Assembly: GCA_021613535.1 (NCBI GenBank)
Contig: CP075497.1
Location: 9,114,001-9,178,000 of the forward strand
DNA from: Adineta vaga
Lineage: Eukaryota > Rotifera
Direction: 5' to 3'
DNA: 64,000 nucleotides
In this document: in pieces, positions 13,401 through 25,100 of the stretch
Numbering within the stretch: position 1 is the first letter of the stretch
Layout: each line of letters begins with the position of its first letter
Notes under the pieces: generated by a model
What the model was told of the DNA's origin: nothing
The model's input: the letters and a program-made list of their open reading frames with translations, nothing else
The model's database searches: none
Made by a program: the position numbers and the translations under genes

Positions 13401-16400
13401 GTTATACAAAAGTTTTTTTTTCGCAGAATTATTCGTGAGTAATCAAAAAATTCAGATCAATCTCATTTTTTATGAAGAACTAATTTCTTCAAAGTGTTTT
13501 TTATCTTCAACTTCTGTATTGCTTGATATTTGTGTATGTAAAGAATCTTGTGAAGGATTTGGTTGAGTAATTGAATAGATTTCCATTGGATCTTTATCAT
13601 TTATAACTATATTTCTTCGATCAGAAACTTTTGTACAACATGTTTGAGCATCACATTTATCATCTTCACATCGCAGTAAACAATCACCAGCTATTGTCTT
13701 AGATTCATCGGGTTCGTCTAGTTTAGTTGTTGTTCTTCGTCGATTATTTGCTGTTATCATTTCATCATCGAATTCATATTGAATTGTAACTGAATGTATG
13801 CCTAGTGTATGAAAGAATTTCTTCACTTTATCAGCAACTAACATATAGTTAGATAGATTGAATCGACTTAAATGTGCACTAGCAATAATCTTTTCATTAG
13901 TTAAACGCCAAATATGTAATTCATGAATACCGTAAATTTCAGGAACGTTGGTTAATAGTTGAGATTTAATCTGTTCGATTTCGAGATGTTTTGGAATTGT
14001 TTGAAGAAGAATATAAGTTGTATCACGAAAGAGTGGAAGAGCTGATATTGTAATGATAATAACAATAAGAACTGATAGCGTTGGATCTATATAAATTGTC
14101 CAATGTTTAGTATTTGCGGGATCATGTGGAACAAATTTAATTAATAGAGCACTAATGATAACAACGACTGAGCCGAGAGCATCAGCTAATACATGGAGAA
14201 ATACTCCATGCATGTTCATTGATGCTTTCTTTTTTGGTTTCGTTGTTTTTTCATCTGCCATTTCAATCACTGTATCCGAGTTTTCATGAAGTTCTTGTGC
14301 ACGTTCAGCAATAGTCTAAATTTCATTAAAATGATAAAAACAAATATTTATATTCTCTGCAAAATCATCTTACTTCTTGCAATGCTCTTGTGCTATGTCT
14401 TTGAAATTTATTCGATGATAAACTATGTACACTTATATCATCCATTGCGACATTGGTTTTACCTGCTTCTTCTTCGGTATGATTATGTGAATGCCCATGT
14501 GACTTATGTTCATGTGAATGTCCATGAGACATACCACCATGTGAGTGTCCATGAAATCCTTGGAACAAGAAAAGACCGATAATATTAATTCCTAATCCAA
14601 TTGAACCAACGATTAATAAAAGATTAACATTTTCAATTGATTCAGGTTCAACGAAACGTTTAATAGCATCGAATACGATAGTTAAACAAAGAGCCAAAAG
14701 AAAAACTGTATTGATATTCGCACCGACGACTTCGGCACGTACCCACCCATAGGTATTCATATCTGATTGACGTCGAGAGATTCGAACTGCTACTACAGCG
14801 ATGACTAATGAAATAACATCGGACAACATATGAAATGCATCAGCAACTAATGCAACAGAATTTGTTATATTGCCAACAACAAGTTCAACAACAAAATATC
14901 CAAATGTTAATGAAAGCATTGCTATTAAACGAAAGGTTTTTGTTCGTAAAACTCGACGTTTAGAACGTTGAATGTGTAGAGATGTTGCATCTTCAGCTGC
15001 CATTCTTGGAAATTTTGTTTTTGTAAAATAATATTTTTTCGTATCTAAAATATAATTATATGTATATGACGACAGGTAATGAGAGGCACCTAACTCAGGT
15101 TCTATATACGAATAAACATATACACCCAAATTATGGCTATCAATGAAGAAATATATACAGTGTAATAGGTCCGAGGGGGGGTGGGTAGGATGAGGGGGGC
15201 ACAGAATACTTCTCTCTCAAGTGTTTTATCGTTTCACAACTTTGTCAGAAATACGCATATATGATTAATGAAATAGATCAATCAGTCGAAGAAACAGACA
15301 CAGTTTGACTAAATTTCGTTCGATTCGGTGTATTAATTTTTAACTGTACAAATGAAATTGATTTCTATTTATATTGAATATGCAATACCTTTACCATTAC
15401 GTTTTTAAAAATGACGTCAGTTTTACCCGTAATAAGGAAAAATAATGTAGCTTTAAAATACATAAAGATTATTCAGTGCTCTTTTGATTCATTTTTAAGT
15501 AAATGTTAACACATAAAAAAAGAGCAACCACCCTGTAAATGTTATTGATTTTCTTTTTCTTTTTAGTCATTAGTATTTACATGTCAACATTTACGGCTGA
15601 TTGATAGTGGTCAACATTCGAATTTAAGTGCCAGTTTCTATTTATGTTTAGCCGAATTATGTGCAACATTAAAAGTTTATTCTGTGGCAGAATTACCATC
15701 GTTTATGCCACATGTCTTACAAACATATGAATCAGATAATATCTTCAAGTATGTAAATAAAAAGACAATTCTTTTTACATCTTTTCGAAAACGAAACGTT
15801 ATTTATTTTGTTGAATCGAATGTATCATAAGTGAGATATTGTGATAAGAAATAAAAATCATACACAGCACCCCTCTTCTTCCCATTACTGACACCCCCCG
15901 ATAGTTATCCGACCACAACGAAAACACTTATTTTCTTTTCTGACACATCGATAACATTATTTCTATGATTATTTTTAGAAATGAATTACTTCTAACAAGT
16001 GTTACTGCATGTTTATCAAAATTAGTTCGAACATTATGCAATTACCTGACTCCATATCTTCCATCTATTATTAAACGAGTAAGCGAACGTTCAAAAACAA
16101 AACTCTTATTTGTTTTCCTTTTGTATAGACATGTACTTTATTAACACATTCATCCACGCAAAATGACCAACGTTTACGTACAATGTGGTCGCATTTAGCT
16201 ATTCATGTTCCACATCGTCTTCTATTTCCAATTTTATACGATGTGATTGATAAAAATGAATTTCAATTAAATGATCTCGAACCCTTAATGGCATTATTAA
16301 AACAATCTCTTTCGATTGCAACACTAGATGATTTAAGTAATAATTATACATTATTAAAACAATTATTTCTCAAATTATTTACATTACGAACAATACATAC

Positions 16401-17391
16401 GAAAAAAATGTCACCAAATCAAATGAATGTATACGAAGATCATATATTTGATTGTTTTGCAGAATTAGTTATGCGTTTATCCGAAGAAACATTTCGACCA
16501 TTGTTCTATACAATCTATGAATGGGCAGTGTATAATGAACCTCCACCAGAATATACATTAACATTCTATCGATTGACATTCATGTAAGATATTGATCTTT
16601 TTTTCAAATCTTTGTTCTTTGAAATCTATTTATTAGATTATCGAAGAAATTAAAAGGTTTATTTACATTATTTGCTGCACATATAATTCAACATTCAGCA
16701 AATATTCTCAATCAATTAAATTCATCGAAAAAGGGCGAAGAAACAACGAATGAATTTAAAATTAATTTTCGAAAGAAATATGTTGAAGAAAATCAAATCG
16801 AATTAATCAATGGAATTTTAGGTACAATATCAAATTTATGTTTATTTGATAGTGTGGGATTTATTACTGATGAACGTTTTCAAAATCTTATGATGCCAGT
16901 TGTTGATCAAGTAAATCTACGAATCTTTTTTTTTTATTACGTATAAAATACAATCTTTTTCTTTTCAGTTAAATAATTTCACGTCGAATGAAAATTATTC
17001 TCAATGGATTCAACAATATGTTTCACCATGTATTGTTAATTTAACATCAGCAACGAAAGAAGAAGCATTGTGGCGTCAAATACATTATCAAATTCTATTA
17101 AAAACAAGATCAGATCTTTCGAAAACTCGTCTAGCAACTTTGAATGTTCTTCAGGAACTTTCAAGAAAATTAGGAATGAATTATCAAGGTCTTTTACCAG
17201 AAGCTATTCCATTCATGGCAGAATTAATGGAAGGTATAGGATAAAATTTTGTTTCGTAATCGAGAAATTTCATTTTGTTTTTGTTTTCGTTCAAAGATGC
17301 AAATGATGAAGTCGAGAAAACATGTCATCGTGTTATTATTGATATGGAATCGACTTTAGGTGAATCTTTACAAGATTATTTCAATAATTAA
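7412..17391 (+). CDS. HEATR1: HEATR1/UTP10, small-subunit processome HEAT-repeat protein
   Basis: Nucleolar HEAT-repeat scaffold needed for pre-rRNA transcription and 18S rRNA processing (U3/UTP-A complex). I read about 28 exons, all in frame, starting 7412-7559, 7614-7830, 7890-8031, 8091-8192 and 8245 onward, and ending with the exon that holds the TAA at 17389-17391. The N-terminus MTSLKLQLNKLADAHTQ, FLYDPKEASTLDR, FERSIQTKEVN and LSPYFLLSPAHKALEWLVHR fit the family closely. The C-terminus VEKTCHRVIIDMESTLGESL is also the family ending. The estimated length of about 2,000 residues is near the usual 2,100. A lysine run in the fifth exon is a lineage-specific insertion. All introns are 45-70 bp except 13397-15566, which hosts an antisense gene, and 15749-15978 (230 bp). 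A poly(A) signal lies at 17472. Confidence 0.93.
13470..15003 (-). CDS. SLC30A1: ZnT1-type zinc exporter, nested in a HEATR1 intron
   Basis: Cation-diffusion-facilitator protein that moves cytosolic zinc out of the cell in exchange for protons. Two exons (15003-14374 and 14315-13470) give 491 residues. The zinc site is formed by His58/Asp62 in TM2 (HMLSD) and His251/Asp255 in TM5 (HVLAD). Between TM4 and TM5 is a loop rich in HGHSH units. The cytosolic C-terminal domain contains LLQTIPK, IHELHIWRLTNEKIIASAH and GIHSVTIQ. A later Cys cluster (CLLRCEDDKCDAQTCC) matches the ZnT1 subgroup. I chose MAAEDATS as start; an in-frame ATG 42 codons upstream (15129) would add a Tyr-rich tail not seen in the family. 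The stop lies 74 bp from the HEATR1 donor side. No classical metal-response element core was recognised upstream. Confidence 0.92.
15175..15199 (+). other. G-rich tract, possible G-quadruplex
   Basis: Runs of seven, three, two and six G within 25 bp, standing out sharply from the AT-rich background. The tract is about 170 bp upstream of the ZnT1 start codon and inside the HEATR1 intron. On the plus strand it can supply four G-triplets, so a quadruplex is conceivable. Confidence 0.5.
15870..15899 (+). other. C-rich tract in the next HEATR1 intron
   Basis: C runs of four, three and six within 30 bp, in the intron 15749-15978. The tract is roughly complementary to the G-rich tract at 15175-15199, and the pair flanks exon 15567-15748. 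Confidence 0.4.
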
Positions 17392-17471
17392 AACAGTGAT
17401 AAAAACATTGTTTTAAACGGTTTTTTTTCTTCTTCTCTTTGTTACTGGTTGTTTTGTTTTTTCTGTTTTGA

Positions 17472-17477
17472 AATAAA
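17472..17477 (+). terminator. Candidate poly(A) signal for HEATR1
   Basis: AATAAA 81 nt past the HEATR1 stop codon, after a T-rich stretch. Confidence 0.5.
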
Positions 17478-18266
17478 ACAAATCCCTAGCTGGTTTTTGT
17501 TATGGAACATCGTTAATAGAAATAAAATATCGTTTCTGATAAGAACGAAATACATGATTGACATATATATATATGTAACTTTACAAAATCACATGGAATC
17601 GATGCTTCTATCCTTTGAAATGTTATTTCTTCAGAAGAGGATATTTTACTAAATAAATATAAATGATTCGATTATATTTGAATGTATTAATATAGTAATA
17701 GGATATCATAGTTAAAAATTCATAGGATTCATTTTTCTTTCTTTCTTTCATCTGACGTTCAGTTTGTAGAGTTTATTAACAATGATTTAAATTCATCGAA
17801 AAATTAATGTGAACAATTCCAGTTTTAATGATACACATTCTCTATTGAATATTTTACTATTACAAATAGTAGACATCATTCTTGATGTCAAATTTCAAGA
17901 CGAAAACAACTCTCTCTTTCCTTCCTTGTTAAATGATAATCAGTGAAAGCTAATTAAGATAAATATTATGAACTTCATAATAGCCCTATGATGAAATTGT
18001 TCTTCAATCAAGTTATTCAATGTTTAAAAGGTACTAATTGTTTCCTTTATTCAAGAATTAATCAAACAAGTATTTTTCTATATTATGGAATGTATTCAAT
18101 AGCAAATAGGTACATTTGCTCACTATTCTAATTGTAGAAAAGAAAAGAAAGAAAAAGTTCTTTTACTTCTTTTCTTTCTCTTCACTATGCAAAAATTAAT
18201 AATCAATTCTTTTTATTGATGAAGAATAAATCTTTCTATATGTATACTTTTAACCACAATTTTCTT

Positions 18267-18290
18267 TTCTTCTTCTTCTTCTTCTTCTTT
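18267..18290 (+). repeat. CTT trinucleotide microsatellite
   Basis: About seven uninterrupted CTT/TTC units followed by imperfect copies, in intergenic DNA upstream of the giant gene. Confidence 0.85.
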
Positions 18291-19075
18291 TTCTTCTTTC
18301 ACCATTGTGAACAACAAAGAGAAAGATAGATGCAACATTAAAAACTGTATGCATACACTTGAATTGTCAAGTGTTTTACCTTTTGTCTTTGTCGCTGGAA
18401 TGTAATAGAAACGAAATTTTCGCTCGCAGCTGGGTTTAATAGAGACAAGTATGTATAATCAAGAGAGTCTTGTACGAAAGATTTGAATTATTAGACAGTT
18501 GAAAAGAAAAAGATAAATTATATCTTTGCGGCTTGTTAGATTTCAATCAGAGATAAATCATATGCACAAATGAGTGAGAAAAGTGCGTGTTATATTTAGA
18601 AAAATCTATGTGTAGGAGATTGAGTCATAGAATTTGCGTGACATTGAAAAAAAGCTGATTACGAACTGTGCATGATTCAATTGACGACGACGAGAAGAGA
18701 AAGTAGAAAGTTCAATAGATTTTACTGGTATTCGTCTACCCTTCGATTTATATTGAATATAAATTTCACCTTGTCTTATAAAAGAAGCCAAATGCTATGT
18801 GTTTCTTTTTTGATCGTAGACAACCCATACACATACAACTTCGAGAGTCAAATTTTCAGACTTTTTTTTTCAATTAGTTGTAAAAAGAAACGAAACGGAA
18901 GACTTCGGTATCGATATGAGTGTTCATTTCTCTTTTTTTTTTAGATGTTTTCACTGATGCACAACAGAATTGCATGTAACAAATGCGTATACATGATTCA
19001 TTCTTCTTTTGTATTGCTCTTCAATAACAGTTTCTTCGTTTCTCATTGTTCTCGTTGAGAAGTAAATGTAGAACA

Positions 19076-19088
19076 TTTTCTTTTTAAG
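19076..19088 (+). promoter_or_regulatory. Splice-acceptor-like signal before the giant gene ATG
   Basis: A pyrimidine tract ending in TTTTTAAG lies 12 nt upstream of the ATG at 19101. It is the same arrangement as at HEATR1 and the GPCR, and it suggests a 5' untranslated intron or spliced-leader addition. Confidence 0.45.
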
Positions 19089-19100
19089 ACTAAGAAGAGA

Positions 19101-22100
19101 ATGACTAGTCCAACTCGATCATCTTTTTCACCAACTGCATCTCGATTGACCAGTTTTGTACCTGATATTAGTATGCTAACTTCTCGATCACTATCAAATG
19201 AACATGGTTTGGAAACTAGTATACATTCACTTCAAAGTAAGTCGAATATGTTCAGAAGAAAATGATCTTATATAATATTGTGTTTTTGTTTCATTAGATG
19301 AACAAGAACGTGTACAAAAGAAGACATTTACAAAATGGATTAATATTTACTTATCATTACATGAACCACCGTATTTTATAAAAGATCTTTATGAAGATTT
19401 TAAAGATGGAACTAAACTAATTGCACTTTTAGAAGCTCTTTCTGGACAAACATTAGTATGTAGAAAAAGTTAGATGAGAAGATTTTATAAACTATTGTTA
19501 TTCTATAATTCTAGCCGATGGAACGAGGAAATAAAAGAGCACATTTTATAAGTAACGTTAGCAATGCATTGAAATTTTTAGAAACTCAAAAGGTAATTAT
19601 GAAAAGATTAGCGAAGAAATGTAATGTGTCTTTTTAAAAAGATTAAATTAGTCAATATTCGACCACTTGATATTGTCGATGGAAATCCAACTATTGTGTT
19701 AGGATTAATTTGGACGTTAATTCTATACTTTCAGGTAAAAAAAAAGAAAGTCATTAACAACAGACGAAATCTATTATTAAGTGCACTCCTTGTTCGAGTG
19801 CATACATTTATTACTGGAAAATATTTGTACATTTCAAAATAGAGTAGTCATATTGTAATTCAAATTAACAGTTAAAAAACAACTATAATCCTATTTAGTC
19901 TTTGTTCGCCCTATAAAAATTAATTTTGTGTACAATTAATGATGAAGATAGAACAAGTCGAATGCATATACATTAGAGAAGTTTTTCCGGGCTTATAAGA
20001 AACAATATCATACTTTGTTAGTAGATTTGAATGAATTGTTGGAGTGTTACTTACGAAAGAAGTCGATCGTTGAAATTGATATCGATTCTAAAAACGAAAT
20101 TCAGGTTTTTATATCATTTGTCTGTTTTTTCTAACCGACATATTTTACCAGTTGCTCATTCAGTCTCAATAATTACACAACGTTTATATGCTAGTAGATT
20201 GAACTTGAAGAAACTAAATCAAGCAGTTCTTTGCTACAAACTAAAATTATATAATACTGTCGAGAATTTCGACGATTTTTAATTGAAACTATCTATTTGT
20301 TCATTGATTATTTTTGTTTTAAGATTCAAGAATCTTGTATTCTTGATGACGATTCCAAAGATTCTCGTGTTAAAGTTCGGGATAATTTACTTGAGTGGAT
20401 TCGAAAAAAGATTGCAGAGTAAGTTATTTCACATTTTATTTTCTTTATAATTATATCTAAACTTTAGTTATTCATCATCATCTGAATTACTTCGGTAAAC
20501 AATCGTTTGTTTTCTGATTGAAAAATGTTTTTTCGAACAACAAATTTTCGTGTTGTTTATTTAGAAAAATTGATGGTTTAGATATACGAGATTTTACAAC
20601 AAGTTGGCGTGATGGTCTTGCTTTTAATGTGTTAATTCATGCTATTCGACCAGATTTAATTGATTTTCATCGTGTAAAACGAATGGATGTTCGTGAACGA
20701 TTAGAGAATGCGTTTGATGTTGCTGAGCAACATTTAGGTGTGCCACGGTTGATCGACGCAGAAGGTTAGTCTTTTGTTTGATCTTTATACTATTAAAATA
20801 ATGGAAGTCATATTACGAAAGAAAGTTATAGATGCATTTGTGAGTGATCTCAGTTCATATATGAACAAAAGCGAGGTGAACGAAAAATGAGAGATGAATT
20901 CAAGTTTAATATTATAAAATAAACAACACGTTTGATATTCTTTTGTCTTTTCTTTTTTTTTTATATAGATGTTGATGTAACTAAACCAGACGAGAAATCG
21001 ATTATGACTTATATTGCTCAGTTCTCTCGTCGATTCCCTGACTTGGTATGTATCGATATGTGTTTATTCACTCGAAAGTTTGTTTAAAAACTTTCTCACC
21101 TTCGCGCGTTCTCTCTCTCTCTCTTTCATTCATTTCTCGGTTAGCCTTTCGGATCAATAAACAAAGAACATGGTGAACTTCTTCGTTGGTTAGCAGACAC
21201 TCAACAACGTTTGTCGCAAGTTATTCAAGTACCTATCACAGACATTCAAACTGAATATAAAGTAACTATTCATTCGTTTTTTCTTCTCTGTATGTTTGTC
21301 TTCGTTGTTCATGAAGTGAATGTATAAGAACGATATAAAAGTACGATAATGAATGTCTATATGAAGAAGTAATAGATGAAAAAAGTGCTACCGCATAACA
21401 AACAAACTACCATATATAAACAGCTCGAGAAAAATTTCTTCTTCATCGATTTTCATAGGAGTATGCAAGAGAAGTGAAAGAATTTGATGAAAAGCAAAAG
21501 CAACGCAAGACCTTCGAACGCAAAGAATCCAAATCTCCACATTTTCCCGGTGAAAAATTGAAAGAATTAAAATATTTATTTGACGACATTGCTCATAGGT
21601 AAACGTATAATCAAGACCATTCGATACCGTTTAGAAAAAAAAACGGCACATTATTCTTTCTAGAATGAATCAATGGAAGAATAAATTAGATGCGAATCTT
21701 CCAGGTGATCTTCGACAAATTGCAGAATGGATCAATCGAGCTGAAGAAGTTCTAGCACGTGGTGTCAATATAAATCCAGCTGAATTAACACCTGAAGAAA
21801 ATCTACAACAGTTTACTCAATTCTATCAAGAACATATTGTATGAAAGACTATATCGATATTTTAAGATAAAGTTTCGTTTCTTCTTTTTTTTTTTCTTGT
21901 AGGCGATCTTCACAGATAAAGATGCAACTTCAACGAAATTTCAACGTTTAAAACGTGATCCATCGATTGTGAATAAACAAGTTGCAATAGAACATTTAAC
22001 AAATTTAGATGAACGTTTAAATATTATTATGAATAGTAGTGAAGAACGTGGCCGTTATTTGGATTTTGAACAAACACATTGGAAAATTCAAATCTATTTT

Positions 22101-25100
22101 ATTCAATTAGAACATTTAATGAAATATTTAAACAAAAAACAAGGAGATTATAATCAAACCGAACAATTATTCAATGAATATAAAGTATAAGATAAAGATT
22201 GATTCAAATGGAATTTATCTTTCAACTTTTATTTAGCGAAAAATTCATGAAGAAAAACTTGTTACAATGATCGAAAATCTCGTTGCAGAATTAATTCATA
22301 AAGCACAAAGTTACAGTCAATTAACAAAGAAAGGTAAGAGAAATTTCTTTGTAGTTCATGGATTGATATTGATTTCTTTTACAACAACAACAACAAAAAA
22401 GATGATCGAACAGCAAAAGAATTTCATGCATATTGTGATACTATTCGTAAGACATTAAAAAGTGCAGTTGTGGATTTAAAAACCAAAGAACATTTATTAC
22501 AAGAAACCTTGGATAATTGGAAAATTTATCAGAATTCTTATGAACAGTTGAAAGTCTGGTTAACTGAAGGTGAACAAATTCTTCAAAGATCATTGGAAGA
22601 AAAACTTGTAAGTTGAAATTTCACTTTCATTTTTATCCTTGAATTTATGTCAATATATTTCAATCGGAAGAATAGAAGTGTTCGTAGATTTAAATGATGA
22701 CTGATAAAAAGAAACTAAATATTATCATGACATGTTTTAATCCGAATATTCGAAAGATAGATATTCACATTTTCGAAACTGGCTTTCTGATTGACGTTCG
22801 TTTTTCTTTTTTTTTTTGAAGAAAGTTATTTTAAAATAATTGTTCTTTTTTTCTTTAATCAAAAATGCATTTCTCTTGAGATTCTGTCTGATCACTTTAT
22901 TTAAACAAAATTGATTGTTTTATACTAAATTTAGAAAGAATGAAGAAGATCTCGAGGTCCATTCGTCAATCAAGGACAGACATACTTCAAACTATTAACA
23001 GAGCTCGAAGTCATATTTACTTAAATAATATCTATTTCTTCTTTCGTTAGACCTATTTTGCAAATATTAATCGTTGGAGTCAAACTCATGAAAAACTACA
23101 CAAAGCAATCGAATATCTCATGTCTGTATGTGATAATGAAATAGCTGGAAATTTACGTAATAAACTACTGTTTATCAATCGACGATGGAAAGATGTATAT
23201 GATTCTGTTCAAGAAATTGAACATGATCAAACTAAACAGAAAAAACGAAATGAATTCGATACTGCACGTTCGAATATCTTAGATGCATTAGAAAAAATCA
23301 ATCGAGAATTACAAGATTATCTACCATGTACAATAAAAGCGTTGAAAGAACAAGAAAATCGTCTCTATGTAAGTAGAGAATGGTTCGATCTTTGTGTTTA
23401 TTCAATAAACAAATTCTTTCTTTCTTTTTCTTTAGAAAGTTCAATCTGGAATTGATATGTTCAATGAAAACATTCAAACTTTAGTGAAATTAAGTCAATC
23501 ATTAAAAGAAAATATTTCAGAAAATGATGAAATCAGTATTCATTTACAAATATGTTTTGATAAATTACAACAGATTCAAGAACATTTACCTTTAATATTG
23601 AAACGAAATAAAATGATGCTTGCATATTTACATAAATTCGAAGATGGTTTACCAAAATGTTATCAATGGTTGAATGATGCAAAACAATTAATTAATGGTT
23701 ATTCAATTCAAGTATCAGTCAAACGAGTTGAAGAATTCCTCGACCAACATCGTGTAAGTTTTTCTCTTTTTTTCATTCCTCTGTTTTCTCTTCATTCATT
23801 TCATTATGTTTCAGACGTTCTTTGCGGATATTGGATATTATCAATCATTAATTGAAAGCAAAGCCAAATTGATTATAACAATGAGAAAATCGAATGAAAA
23901 TTTTGTTCCATTAGATTTCTCACCTATCGATGAACAATATCGAAATTTAATTGAAACATTTGAAGTAAATTGAAATTTGACTTTTGTTTTTAATGATTTT
24001 CATTTTATTTTCTTCTAGCAAACGAAACAACAAGTTTCCTATTGGGAAAATCAATTCAATCAACATTCACAATTATGGAAAAATTTTCATCAACGTTTAA
24101 AACATTTACAAGATTGGATTGATCAAGCACAAAATATTGTCAATGAAAAACAAGATAATTTTGATTATCTTATTCGAAAACATAAAGATTTCTTTCAAAT
24201 CATCGATGATGAAATTCTACATGGTTTTACTAAATCAGGACGTGAATTATTACATATACGAGATAAAAATGAACAGAAAGAAATTCAATATTTAATTGAT
24301 ACATTAGAATTAAAATGGAAAACGATCATATGTTATGCACCAATACGTTTCTTACGATTAAAATTTGAACGAATGGAAAATATAATTGTTAAAGAATTAG
24401 AACAAGCTGAAAATGAACTTAATCATGAATTAAAACAATTAGAACATCAACAAGATATAGCAGAACTTTTACAGAGACATAATGAACATTTTCAATTGAA
24501 TAATTTCCATCCGACAATGGAAATACATCTGAAAGATTTATATACATTTGCAAATGATATTCGTACAACAGAACAAAATCAAACATTAGTTAGTCATGAA
24601 AATGAACAGATTAATCAACGAACAATGAAATTGAAGAATTATTGGTTACGTATGCAAGCGAAAATTGATAATGTGAAGGAAAAACTTCAGACATTACCGA
24701 AAAAATGGCAAGAATTTGAAGAAAAGTAAGATGAAAAAAGGTCTTTTGAAGGATATATGAATGTGTTTGATATAGATTTCATCATGTTGAAACATGGATG
24801 ACCACAGTTGAACGATCAATGAATGATACACAGAATATTGAGATACCTTTTGAACAATATAAATTAATTGTCAATAAATTCAAGGTATGTTCTTTGAATA
24901 TAACTATACGATAAAGATGACTTTTATTTATGAATGAAATCATCTGTCATATGAAATATTAACTTTACCTATATTTGTTAGAACGATGCTGAACAAATGA
25001 ATATCATATCTACTTATACCAAATCTTTATCATCACTCTTAAGTGATCTCATTGAAGAACAAGCGACTGATGAACCATTACGTTATCGTCAACGATTAGA

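Larger units (their letters stand above)
13397..15566 (+). other. 2.17-kb HEATR1 intron hosting ZnT1
   Basis: The donor GTAAGT follows the exon ending in PTDFSA, and the acceptor TTTTTAG precedes the exon beginning SLVFTCQHL; the two join in frame. At 2,170 bp this intron is some forty times longer than its neighbours. Nearly all of the excess is the complete antisense zinc transporter gene plus about 560 bp of its upstream region. Confidence 0.9.
17392..19100 (+). other. Non-coding region between HEATR1 and the giant gene
   Basis: AT-rich stretch of 1.7 kb holding the HEATR1 3' untranslated region and the presumed promoter of the spectrin-repeat gene. It carries a CTT microsatellite. Short reading frames on both strands around 18600-18940 show no family motif and look spurious. 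Confidence 0.6.

Noticed and set aside
14286-14582. 98-codon plus-strand frame across ZnT1 exon 1/2
   Set aside because: It is the antisense of the HGHSH-rich loop of ZnT1, giving a His/Val/Tyr-rich artefact.
15003-15129. Upstream in-frame ATG adding 42 residues to ZnT1
   Set aside because: The extension is Tyr-rich with no counterpart in ZnT1 proteins. The start at 15003 gives the expected short N-terminus.
18606-18944. Overlapping 61- and 90-codon frames on both strands upstream of the giant gene
   Set aside because: No recognisable motif, low-complexity T-rich translation, and no splice or start context. Treated as spurious.
20031-20282. 83-codon open frame in the CH1-CH2 intron
   Set aside because: No family motif, and its frame is not linked to the flanking exons by splice sites. 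Chance frames of this length are common here.
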